Positions 1 to 5,178 of a DNA stretch of 5,178 bases are shown here, piece after piece. The stretch covers positions 1 through 5,178 of the forward strand of contig DAOWDI010000150.1 in the NCBI GenBank assembly GCA_030639105.1. Reading direction: 5' to 3'. This stretch comes from Gammaproteobacteria bacterium. GTDB taxonomy: Bacteria; Pseudomonadota; Gammaproteobacteria; Ga0077536. The notes below the pieces were generated by a model. That model was not told the origin of the DNA. It saw nothing but the letters and a program-made list of their open reading frames with translations, and searched no databases. Position numbers and translations under genes: made by a program. How positions within the stretch are numbered: position 1 is the stretch's first letter; each line of letters starts with the position of its first letter.

Positions 1-1127
1 AATAATAGATCGCCGATCGTGCGACACGGAACCAGAATGCGTTCGTCGTCCAGCCGAATACGATGGACGAAATCCCCGGTCTCACGGTTTATCCAGTGCA
101 GATACCCCTCAAAATCGCCAACTACCACGTAATCTCCGACGACGGCCGGGCCGGTCACTCGGCGTGCTTTGAGCCCTTCCTGTTTCCAAATCGAGGCGCC
201 CGTGTCTCGTTCGAGCGCCCAGACATTTCCGTGTTCATCCGTTACATAGACGCGGAATTCATCAACCGCAAGATTCGAGTAGGAAGAGATCTCGCGCGTC
301 CATTCCAACTGACCATTAAAAACGGATACCGCGGCGACGCTGGCCTGAAAACTAGCGACATAAGCCGTATCATCGATAATGGCCGGTTCCGTGTCAACAT
401 CGACCATGCGTTCGAGATCCGACCGTCCGCTTGGTACGGCGAGACGCGTTTCCCATTCCCGTTTTCCAGTTGCTAAATCGAGGGCTACAAGCCGTCCGTT
501 ATCAAATCCCGCAATAACAATGCTGCCGTAAATGACGGGCGCACCGGTACCGCGTAGAGTCAGTATGGGGATCGTTCGATCGTATACCCACTTCCTCTTA
601 CCGGTTCTCGAATCGAGGCCGAACAATTTCCCGTCGCCTGTTCTCACGACGACGGTGCCGCCTGCCGCGCGCGGTGGCGCGAGGATTTCGCTTGACACCC
701 GCACAACCCATTTCTCTTCACCGGATTCGGCATCGCGGGCGATGACCTCGGCATCGGAGGTGCCGGCGAAAACGAGTCCGTCGCCAACGCCCGGCCCCCC
801 CGAGATCCGCAGTTTCTTACTGCGTTCTGTCCATAGCTCCTCACCCGTCTGCGCACTCAGCGCGATCATGCGGCCGTCGCGGTCAGCCGTGTATACGGCC
901 GTCTTGTAGGGTGCTGGAATCAGTTGAATAAAGAGATTGTCTACACCCTTACCGAACCGGTCGGACCAGATCTCTTCCACGTCGATCGTCGGATCGAACT
1001 TGATTAGTTCGGCCGGCGGAATCGAATTATCTTCTTCGCCCACAACGAGATCGGTAACCGAACTCACGGCTGTGCAGGCGCTAAGTCCAAGTGCGGCCAG
1101 GGCCACGGTTAAGCGCAGCCATATCAT
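1..1127 (-). CDS. bamB: BamB, outer-membrane assembly lipoprotein (3' end beyond window)
   Basis: BamB is the beta-propeller lipoprotein of the BAM complex; it binds BamA and helps insert beta-barrel proteins into the outer membrane from the periplasmic side. The first 375 codons are present, and the frame runs off the low-coordinate edge without a stop. E. coli BamB is 392 residues, so only about 15-20 residues should be missing. The N-terminus is a short lipoprotein signal ending in the lipobox LSAC (Cys18). PQQ-like propeller repeats follow, with motifs such as ALSAQTGEELW (89-99), LDSRTGKRKW (171-180), ALDLATGKREW (215-225) and EGYLHWINRETGDFV (340-354). The segment LTLRGTGAP (189-197) and the DVDT motif (243-246) match the E. 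coli regions reported to contact BamA. The ATG at 1127 is chosen because it places the signal peptide and lipobox correctly, although I see no good Shine-Dalgarno. It lies 12 bp after yfgM, so coupling is likely. The identity is near certain. Confidence 0.96.
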   Translation of the reverse strand, partial: MIWLRLTVALAALGLSACTAVSSVTDLVVGEEDNSIPPAELIKFDPTIDVEEIWSDRFGKGVDNLFIQLIPAPYKTAVYTADRDGRMIALSAQTGEELWTERSKKLRISGGPGVGDGLVFAGTSDAEVIARDAESGEEKWVVRVSSEILAPPRAAGGTVVVRTGDGKLFGLDSRTGKRKWVYDRTIPILTLRGTGAPVIYGSIVIAGFDNGRLVALDLATGKREWETRLAVPSGRSDLERMVDVDTEPAIIDDTAYVASFQASVAAVSVFNGQLEWTREISSYSNLAVDEFRVYVTDEHGNVWALERDTGASIWKQEGLKARRVTGPAVVGDYVVVGDFEGYLHWINRETGDFVHRIRLDDERILVPCRTIGDLL

Positions 1128-1139
1128 GGCAGGGCTGCG

Positions 1140-1781
1140 TCAGTGGATTGTGAGGCCCAGATTGTTGAGCTTGAGTTCAATACCTTCCCCATTACTACCG
1201 CGCTGACGGGCGTCCGCCAGCGCCTGGCTGTACATCGTGCGCGCCTTTTCGCGCGCTCCCTGGGCCGCGTAGACGTCACCGCGAAGCTCAGTGAACTGCC
1301 GCGCATGAGTCAAGTCGATCCCTGCAACCAGTGCAGCGGCTTCGTCGGTTTTGTCCTCGGTCAGAAGCAGCCGTGCCATCCGGGCCTTCGCGACGGGTTT
1401 GATCTTCCCCCCCGCGGAATGGTCGATGACCCACTGCAATCGCGCCTTCGCCTCCTCGATGTCGCGTACGTCAACGGCAAGTTTTGCCAGCACCAGTGCG
1501 CTGAGTTTGGCGTAGGTACTCTTCGGATAAGCCCCGATGATCGCCTCACCGGCTTTGGTAACTTCATCACTGGCCCCGTTCGAAGCGATCCCGAGCAGAT
1601 ACTCGTAATTTATCGAAGCGCTCTGACCTTCCGCCAGCCGAGCCGCTCCCCAATAGCGATAGCCGAACAAGCCCCCGAAACCGAGCACGAGGCCGAACAC
1701 AATAGCTTTACCGTTTTTGTTCCACCATTTCTTGATCTGTTCGAGTTGTTCTTGCTCAGTCGTATATACGTCCAAATTCAT
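1140..1781 (-). CDS. yfgM: YfgM family, SecYEG-associated ancillary protein with TPR-like periplasmic domain
   Basis: YfgM is an inner-membrane protein that in E. coli associates with SecYEG and the chaperone PpiD and helps pass secreted proteins to periplasmic chaperones. From the ATG at 1781 the protein is 213 residues, close to the usual family length of just over 200. It begins with a short acidic, Glu/Gln-rich cytoplasmic segment (MNLDVYTTEQEQLEQ) and the typical KKWWNKNGK. A single glycine-rich membrane helix follows at about residues 25-44, ending in GYRYW. The remainder is a helical domain of the TPR_21 type (YPKSTYAKLSALVLAKLAV; RQFTELRGDVYAAQGAREKA). The frame can be extended six codons upstream to a TTG at 1799. 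I prefer the ATG because family members begin at about this point, but the GGAG next to it is only one base away, so the start is not settled. It precedes bamB by 12 bp, the usual arrangement. Confidence 0.93.
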   Translation of the reverse strand: MNLDVYTTEQEQLEQIKKWWNKNGKAIVFGLVLGFGGLFGYRYWGAARLAEGQSASINYEYLLGIASNGASDEVTKAGEAIIGAYPKSTYAKLSALVLAKLAVDVRDIEEAKARLQWVIDHSAGGKIKPVAKARMARLLLTEDKTDEAAALVAGIDLTHARQFTELRGDVYAAQGAREKARTMYSQALADARQRGSNGEGIELKLNNLGLTIH

Positions 1782-1881
1782 TCTCCGGTTGGTCCGCAAC
1801 GTGACGCGAAACTGGCAACAACGCCATCATGCGGTGCTTGCGCTCAACGTATTCGACGCCGCACTGTGGATCCTAACCTTG

Positions 1882-1924
1882 GGATCGCCGATCCGCGCCA
1901 GTTTAACACCATGAACTGATGCGC
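1882..1924 (-). repeat. Two abutting stem-loops in the hisS-yfgM gap
   Basis: The first hairpin pairs GCGC (1921-1924) with GCGC (1895-1898) and CAGTT (1914-1918) with AACTG (1899-1903). It has a two-base bulge (1919-1920) and a ten-base loop. Directly next to it, GGATC and GATCC (1882-1886 and 1890-1894) form a five-pair stem with a three-base loop. No U-run follows either stem, so they do not look like an intrinsic terminator. They could be a processing or stability element, a protein site, or chance pairing. The pairs are visible in the sequence; any role is a guess. Confidence 0.35.
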
Positions 1925-1925
1925 C

Positions 1926-1931
1926 ATTATA
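1926..1931 (-). promoter_or_regulatory. Possible -10 element (TATAAT) upstream of yfgM-bamB
   Basis: On the minus strand the sequence reads CGCTATAACGCTATAATGG, containing a perfect sigma70 -10 hexamer and an upstream near-copy (TATAAC, 1934-1939). It lies in the only intergenic gap and points towards yfgM-bamB, which favours a second promoter for those two genes. Against this, the 16-18 bp-spaced position has no recognisable TTGACA-like -35, and no TGn extended -10 motif is present. The call is therefore tentative. A start site near 1919 would give a leader of about 140 nt. Confidence 0.35.
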
Positions 1932-1990
1932 GCGTTATAGCGCGACATGGCACGCGATCCGGAATTGCGCAATCTAGGCGCCTGTCGGGC

Positions 1991-3265
1991 TTAGGCAATC
2001 GTCGTGAGCAATTCGCTCATGGTGGCGATGCCAGTGTCGCGCGCTACGGTCATCTGATCCCTTTGCCCCCGTAGAGGCTTGATGGTCACGCTCCCGTCCA
2101 AATGCTCCTGTTCGCCGATGATCAACGCGAGCTGTGCGCCGGAACGATCCGCCTTTTTCATTTGTGACTTCATGCTGCCGCCGCCGCAATGACACAAGAC
2201 ACGCCAATTACCTTTGACACCGCGGACCGCCTCCGCCAGGAGCAATATCTCCGCGGCATAGTCTGGATGGGTCGAGATAATATAAATATCCGCATCTGTG
2301 TCGTCATCATCGTTGAGTTGCTGCCAGGCAAGCTCGATGAGCCGCTCCAGACCCATGGCGAAACCGATCGCCGCTGTCGGTTTGCCACCCAGCAATTCGA
2401 CCAATCCGTCATAGCGGCCGCCGGCGCAGACCGTGCCCTGAGCTCCTAATCGTTCGGTTGTCCATTCGAAAACGGTTTGGGAATAATAGTCGAGACCCCT
2501 AACGAGACGTGGATTGACCTGAAACTCGACCCCCGTTTTGGTCAGGACTTCACATAAGCCATCGAAATGCGTCCTTGAGGACGTATCCAAATACCGTTCC
2601 AGCGGGGGAGCGCCTCCGATTAATTCGTCGAGCGCCGGGTTCTTGCTGTCAAGTATTCGCATGGGGTTGCGTTCGAGGCGCGCCAGGCTGTCCGGATCCA
2701 GTTGGTCGCGGTTGGCCGAAAAGTACGCAAATAATACCTCCCGGTATTTTGTCCGGGCCTCGATTGTCCCGAGCGTATTGAGTTCGAGTCGAAGATCCGA
2801 TAATCCGAGCGCCGCCCACATTCGTGCCGTCATCATGATCAGTTCCGCGTCGATGTCCGGCCCGGGGATATCGAATACTTCGACGCCGATCTGGTGAAAC
2901 TGGCGATATCGGCCCTTTTGCGGGCGCTCGTGTCTGAACATCGGGCCAATATACCAAAGCTTTCGGAACTGTTGATGAAGTAGCCCGTTCTGCAGAACCG
3001 CGCGGACGCAGCCGGCGGTGCCTTCGGGGCGCAGCGTCAGGCTATCGCCGTTGCGATCTTCGAACGTGTACATCTCCTTTTGCACGATATCCGTCACGTC
3101 ACCGATGGAGCGCTCAAATACCGCCGTATTTTCCATCAGCGGTAAGCGGATCTCACGGTATCCGTAGCTATCGAGGATCACACGAAATAATTCTTCGGCG
3201 CGCTGCCAGGCGCGCGAGTTCGGTGGGACGATGTCATTCATCCCTTTAATGGACTGCAGTTTCAT
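1991..3265 (-). CDS. hisS: Histidyl-tRNA synthetase
   Basis: HisRS is a class II aminoacyl-tRNA synthetase that activates histidine with ATP and charges tRNA-His in the cytoplasm. The complete 424-residue product matches the usual bacterial length. It opens with the conserved KGMNDIVPP. The catalytic core carries TLRPEGTAGCVRA (77-89), motif 2 as MFRHERPQKGRYRQFHQ (109-125), the HisRS-specific histidine-binding loop LVRGLDYYSQTVFEW (254-268) with its essential Arg256, AGGRYDGL (281-288), and motif 3 as AIGFAMGLERL (299-309). The C-terminal anticodon-binding domain starts near residue 325 and includes HCGGGSMKSQMKKADRSGA (359-377). No key residue is missing. Its ATG overlaps the rodZ stop as ATGA, and I see no Shine-Dalgarno before it, so translation is probably coupled to rodZ. 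In many relatives ispG lies immediately upstream; here it does not. Confidence 0.99.
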   Translation of the reverse strand: MKLQSIKGMNDIVPPNSRAWQRAEELFRVILDSYGYREIRLPLMENTAVFERSIGDVTDIVQKEMYTFEDRNGDSLTLRPEGTAGCVRAVLQNGLLHQQFRKLWYIGPMFRHERPQKGRYRQFHQIGVEVFDIPGPDIDAELIMMTARMWAALGLSDLRLELNTLGTIEARTKYREVLFAYFSANRDQLDPDSLARLERNPMRILDSKNPALDELIGGAPPLERYLDTSSRTHFDGLCEVLTKTGVEFQVNPRLVRGLDYYSQTVFEWTTERLGAQGTVCAGGRYDGLVELLGGKPTAAIGFAMGLERLIELAWQQLNDDDDTDADIYIISTHPDYAAEILLLAEAVRGVKGNWRVLCHCGGGSMKSQMKKADRSGAQLALIIGEQEHLDGSVTIKPLRGQRDQMTVARDTGIATMSELLTTIA

Positions 3266-4164
3266 TGCACGTTGCTATCGTTTTGCGGTGGGCTCCCGAG
3301 TTCCAACTGCGCGACGCCCTGGTACGAGTACGGCCCGAGGTCGATTTTTTCACCATTTAGCCGCAACGTGACCGATTCCGTATTACCGAGAATAAGCCGG
3401 TAATACGCATGCCCAGCTATTTCAACGGTGCTATCCGCTTTTGCCGTACCATAGTAAAGCCTGTCGTCAGCGGCGCTGTATACTTCGATCCACGCCTCGT
3501 TACTTGTCGAGATATGGAGGGTGCCGACCGCCGCCAGGTCCGGCTCCGGATTGTCCTCACCACCGTCCGCCGGCAAATCGGTCACCACCACCCCATCGGC
3601 CGTCGAAGGCTCCGCCGGTGGGGCGACGCGCCACCCTTCGTTATCGTGTTCGAGGACTTGATACTTGTAAGGAAGTGGATCGGCCTTGGTCGTGTGGGCA
3701 TCGATACTTTCCCCAAGTTCGCCCACCGGCGTCGCCTCACCGCGTTCATAGGTCGATCGCCACCAGAAGACGATCAAAAGGATCAACGTCGTTAATAGAA
3801 CGTAAGTTACTACTTTGATGACCGTGCTATTAATCCCGATCTGGTCCGGCGCTCGTGAAGAAAAATCGGCGAGCGAAGGTGGTTCGCCCGATGCGTGCGT
3901 TGCATACGCCTCTAAGATCGGATCCGCATCAACACCCAGTTCCTTTGAAATGGAGCGGATATAACCTCTGACGAACGTTGGGGCCGGTAAGTTTTCGAAA
4001 TCGTCACGTTCGAGCGCCTTGACCATCTTTCCGTCCAGTCGCAGGCGTAGCGCCAGATCAACCGGACTGATTGACCGTGATTCACGTGCTGCCGCGATCA
4101 GGCGTCCCGGCGATGTCACCGAATCGCTCATGGATACACCGGATTCGGCATCTTTCAATGACAT
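3262..4164 (-). CDS. rodZ: RodZ-type cytoskeletal protein: HTH domain, membrane helix, periplasmic domain
   Basis: RodZ links the MreB actin-like filaments under the inner membrane to the elongation machinery and helps maintain rod shape. The protein is 300 residues, somewhat shorter than the 337 of E. coli. Residues about 20-85 form the cytoplasmic HTH_25 domain (GRLIAAARESRSISPVDLA; FVRGYIRSISKELGV). Phe64 and Tyr68 align with the E. coli residues Phe60 and Tyr64 that contact MreB. A single membrane helix lies at about 115-135 (VVTYVLLTTLILLIVFWW). A low-complexity acidic and proline-rich linker (about 140-212) leads to a beta-rich C-terminal domain of the DUF4115 type (WIEVYSAADDRLYYGTAKA; LRLNGEKIDLGPYSYQGVA). 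The ATG at 4164 shares one base with the pilW stop (TGATG) and has a weak purine-rich AAGAG five bases upstream. An internal ATG at codon 12 is a possible alternative start. The function is assigned from domain layout and gene order. Confidence 0.93.
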   Translation of the reverse strand: MSLKDAESGVSMSDSVTSPGRLIAAARESRSISPVDLALRLRLDGKMVKALERDDFENLPAPTFVRGYIRSISKELGVDADPILEAYATHASGEPPSLADFSSRAPDQIGINSTVIKVVTYVLLTTLILLIVFWWRSTYERGEATPVGELGESIDAHTTKADPLPYKYQVLEHDNEGWRVAPPAEPSTADGVVVTDLPADGGEDNPEPDLAAVGTLHISTSNEAWIEVYSAADDRLYYGTAKADSTVEIAGHAYYRLILGNTESVTLRLNGEKIDLGPYSYQGVAQLELGSPPQNDSNVQ

Positions 4165-4934
4165 CAGTTCTCTTTTGACTCTAACAGTAGGCGGGTTTCT
4201 TCGGTGTCCGGAAATCCCTTTTCCAACCGTAAGGCATAGCTCGCGACAGCATCCTTATCACCCAGTTCGCGCTCGATTCGCACGCCGAGCCAGAGGCTTT
4301 GCGCTGTGTGGTTTCCAACCTCCAGATAACGCTGCAAATAGGCACGGGCGGGTAGATAGCGGCCAAGATCGTGGCTGATGATCGACATTTGCAACAGTGT
4401 CGGTGCGATGCGTGGATTTATCTGCAAGGCTTCTCGAAAATACTTTTCGGCACTAGTGATATCCCCCGCCTCCATCGCACAAGTGCCGGCATTGCTCAAG
4501 GCGATCTCTGGGGTACGATACAGGGAATTTTCATTGGCCTTCAGAAACATTTCCTGGCCTTTCGCGTACTCATCATGTTGGCACAGTACCTGGCCGTAGT
4601 TATTCAATATTGACGAATTATTCGGCTCGAGCCGCACCGCTTTGCGAAAATTTCTATCCGCTTTCTCAAAATCGCCCACGCGATTGTAAAGCAGCCCCAT
4701 TGCGCTATAGGCAGGTGCATAGTTTGAATCCGCGGCGATCGCTCTCTCCAGCTTTTTCAATGCCAGTTCGTTATCTCCGTCGCGCATGTAGGTAATGGCA
4801 AGTTGCGTATTCAGATCGGCGATTTTGGTGCGATCTTCGGACTTCCTCTTCCCGACGGTTGACGTTGATGCGCATCCAGCCATGACAACAGCGCAGAGCA
4901 GGCAAACGCCAGAGATCCTTATATTCCTGGTCAT
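4164..4934 (-). CDS. pilW: PilW/PilF type IV pilus biogenesis TPR lipoprotein
   Basis: PilF (Pseudomonas) or PilW (Neisseria) is an outer-membrane lipoprotein that helps the secretin PilQ reach or assemble in the outer membrane, supporting type IV pili. The 256-residue product is of normal family length. It has a lipoprotein signal with basic N-terminus (MTRNIR), a hydrophobic core and lipobox MAGC (Cys21). About five to six TPR units follow. The clearest are at about 39-72 (AITYMRDGDNELALKKLERA), 73-106 (AYSAMGLLYNRVGDFEKA), 107-140 and 143-176 (GDITSAEKYFREALQINP). The ATG at 4934 is supported by AAGAGG ten bases upstream and by the signal peptide. It begins one base after the rlmN stop and overlaps rodZ by one base. 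The two names, pilF and pilW, refer to the same family. The gene implies type IV pili, although no other pilus gene is in view. Confidence 0.94.
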   Translation of the reverse strand: MTRNIRISGVCLLCAVVMAGCASTSTVGKRKSEDRTKIADLNTQLAITYMRDGDNELALKKLERAIAADSNYAPAYSAMGLLYNRVGDFEKADRNFRKAVRLEPNNSSILNNYGQVLCQHDEYAKGQEMFLKANENSLYRTPEIALSNAGTCAMEAGDITSAEKYFREALQINPRIAPTLLQMSIISHDLGRYLPARAYLQRYLEVGNHTAQSLWLGVRIERELGDKDAVASYALRLEKGFPDTEETRLLLESKEN

Positions 4935-4935
4935 C

Positions 4936-5178
4936 TCAATTCAACCTCTTCAAACTATTTTGTGCACGACGTCGTGTGCTTTTCGCCTGTACTCTTCCCA
5001 CCAGCTGACCGCATGCGGCGTCGATATCATCGCCGCGGGTCCTGCGGGTGATCGTCACGATCCCCGACCGCACGAGCCGATCCCGAAATGCGTCGATCAC
5101 CTCACGGGCCGAACATTCGTATTTCGCCCCCGCGAATGGGTTGAAAGGGATCAGGTTTACTTTCGCCGGGATCCCTTG
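4936..5178 (-). CDS. rlmN: RlmN, dual-specificity 23S rRNA/tRNA adenine-C2 methyltransferase (5' part beyond window)
   Basis: RlmN is a radical-SAM enzyme that methylates C2 of A2503 in 23S rRNA and A37 in some tRNAs. Only the last 80 residues are present, and the frame enters from the high-coordinate edge. They include the conserved [18 protein letters not shown] and, near the end, [16 protein letters not shown]. The Cys in that motif corresponds to the methyl-carrying Cys355 of E. coli RlmN. The radical-SAM CxxxCxxC motif and the other catalytic cysteine would lie outside the window. Cfr, a homologue that methylates C8, shares this C-terminal motif, but the position directly before pilW is the usual place for rlmN. 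The C-terminal tail is basic. The TGA stop lies one base before the pilW ATG. Confidence 0.96.
   Translation of the reverse strand, partial: QGIPAKVNLIPFNPFAGAKYECSAREVIDAFRDRLVRSGIVTITRRTRGDDIDAACGQLVGRVQAKSTRRRAQNSLKRLN
4945..4950 (-). promoter_or_regulatory. Ribosome binding site of pilW
   Basis: AAGAGG on the minus strand ends ten bases before the pilW ATG, inside the last codons of rlmN. It is the best Shine-Dalgarno match in the window and supports the ATG at 4934. The other internal starts (hisS, bamB) lack such a site and probably depend on coupling. Confidence 0.6.

Larger units (their letters stand above)
1782..1990 (-). other. hisS-yfgM intergenic region, structured and without a gene
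   Basis: This is the only real gap in an otherwise packed gene block, 209 bp to the ATG of yfgM or 191 bp to the alternative TTG. Read in the yfgM sense it holds a TATAAT hexamer, two abutting stem-loops, and a leader of about 120-140 nt before yfgM. I find no intrinsic terminator with a T tract behind hisS and no tRNA-like fold. A reading frame of about 34 codons starting at the ATG at 1946-1948 has no visible ribosome site or family resemblance, so I do not call it a gene. Confidence 0.6.

Noticed and set aside
63..909. Plus-strand open frames of 137 and 125 codons
   Set aside because: They are antisense to bamB, whose minus-strand product is unmistakable; they are shadows of its codon pattern.
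1143..1919. Plus-strand open frame of 258 codons
   Set aside because: It is fully antisense to yfgM and the adjacent gap. Its translation has no recognisable domain, while the minus strand encodes a clear YfgM protein.
1844..1948. Small minus-strand frame of about 34 codons in the hisS-yfgM gap
   Set aside because: No Shine-Dalgarno, arginine-rich random-looking product, and it overlaps the putative -10 element and hairpins. A frame this short is expected by chance.
1966..1995. Intrinsic terminator after hisS
   Set aside because: The sequence after the TAA is GC-rich but shows neither a strong stem nor a run of T residues in the hisS sense.
3262..4164. Reading the rodZ product as a DNA-binding transcription regulator
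   Set aside because: The HTH is followed by a membrane helix and a periplasmic beta domain, and the gene order is that of rodZ. The HTH in this family binds MreB.
4965..4976. Perfect 12-bp palindrome CACGACGTCGTG near the end of rlmN
   Set aside because: It lies within coding sequence for a basic Arg-rich tail, is single-copy in the window, and has no loop or T tract. Chance is the simplest explanation.

Overview
The window is a single block of housekeeping genes, all on the minus strand. Read from the high-coordinate end it contains rlmN (3' end only), pilW/pilF, rodZ, hisS, yfgM and bamB (3' end cut off by the window). This order is the conserved gammaproteobacterial cluster best known from Pseudomonas and Escherichia (rlmN - pilF/pilW - rodZ - ispG - hisS - yfgM - bamB - der). 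The gene content (BamB, the YfgM translocon partner, a type IV pilus pilotin and a RodZ-type MreB partner) points to a Gram-negative, probably rod-shaped gammaproteobacterium with type IV pili and moderate GC content. I cannot place it to genus.

Layout by region. 4936-5178 is the C-terminus of the radical-SAM methyltransferase RlmN. One base later comes pilW (4164-4934), whose TGA stop overlaps the ATG of rodZ by one base. rodZ (3262-4164) overlaps hisS by four bases (ATGA). These four genes form a tightly packed, probably co-transcribed and translationally coupled unit. A gap of about 200 bp follows hisS (1991-3265). It contains a TATAAT hexamer and two abutting hairpins in the yfgM sense. 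yfgM (about 1140-1781) and bamB (1-1127) follow, 12 bp apart, as a second pair.

Functionally, RlmN methylates 23S rRNA and tRNA, and HisS charges tRNA-His. PilW, RodZ, YfgM and BamB work on the envelope: pilus secretin assembly, the cell-shape cytoskeleton, the periplasmic side of SecYEG, and outer-membrane protein insertion.

I found no mobile element, CRISPR array, tRNA or rRNA gene, or defence system, and no credible plus-strand gene. The plus-strand open frames all lie antisense to strongly recognisable proteins. I see no previously undescribed system. The points most worth a second look are the missing ispG between rodZ and hisS, the structured promoter-like gap upstream of yfgM, and one BamB repeat that has lost its usual signature.
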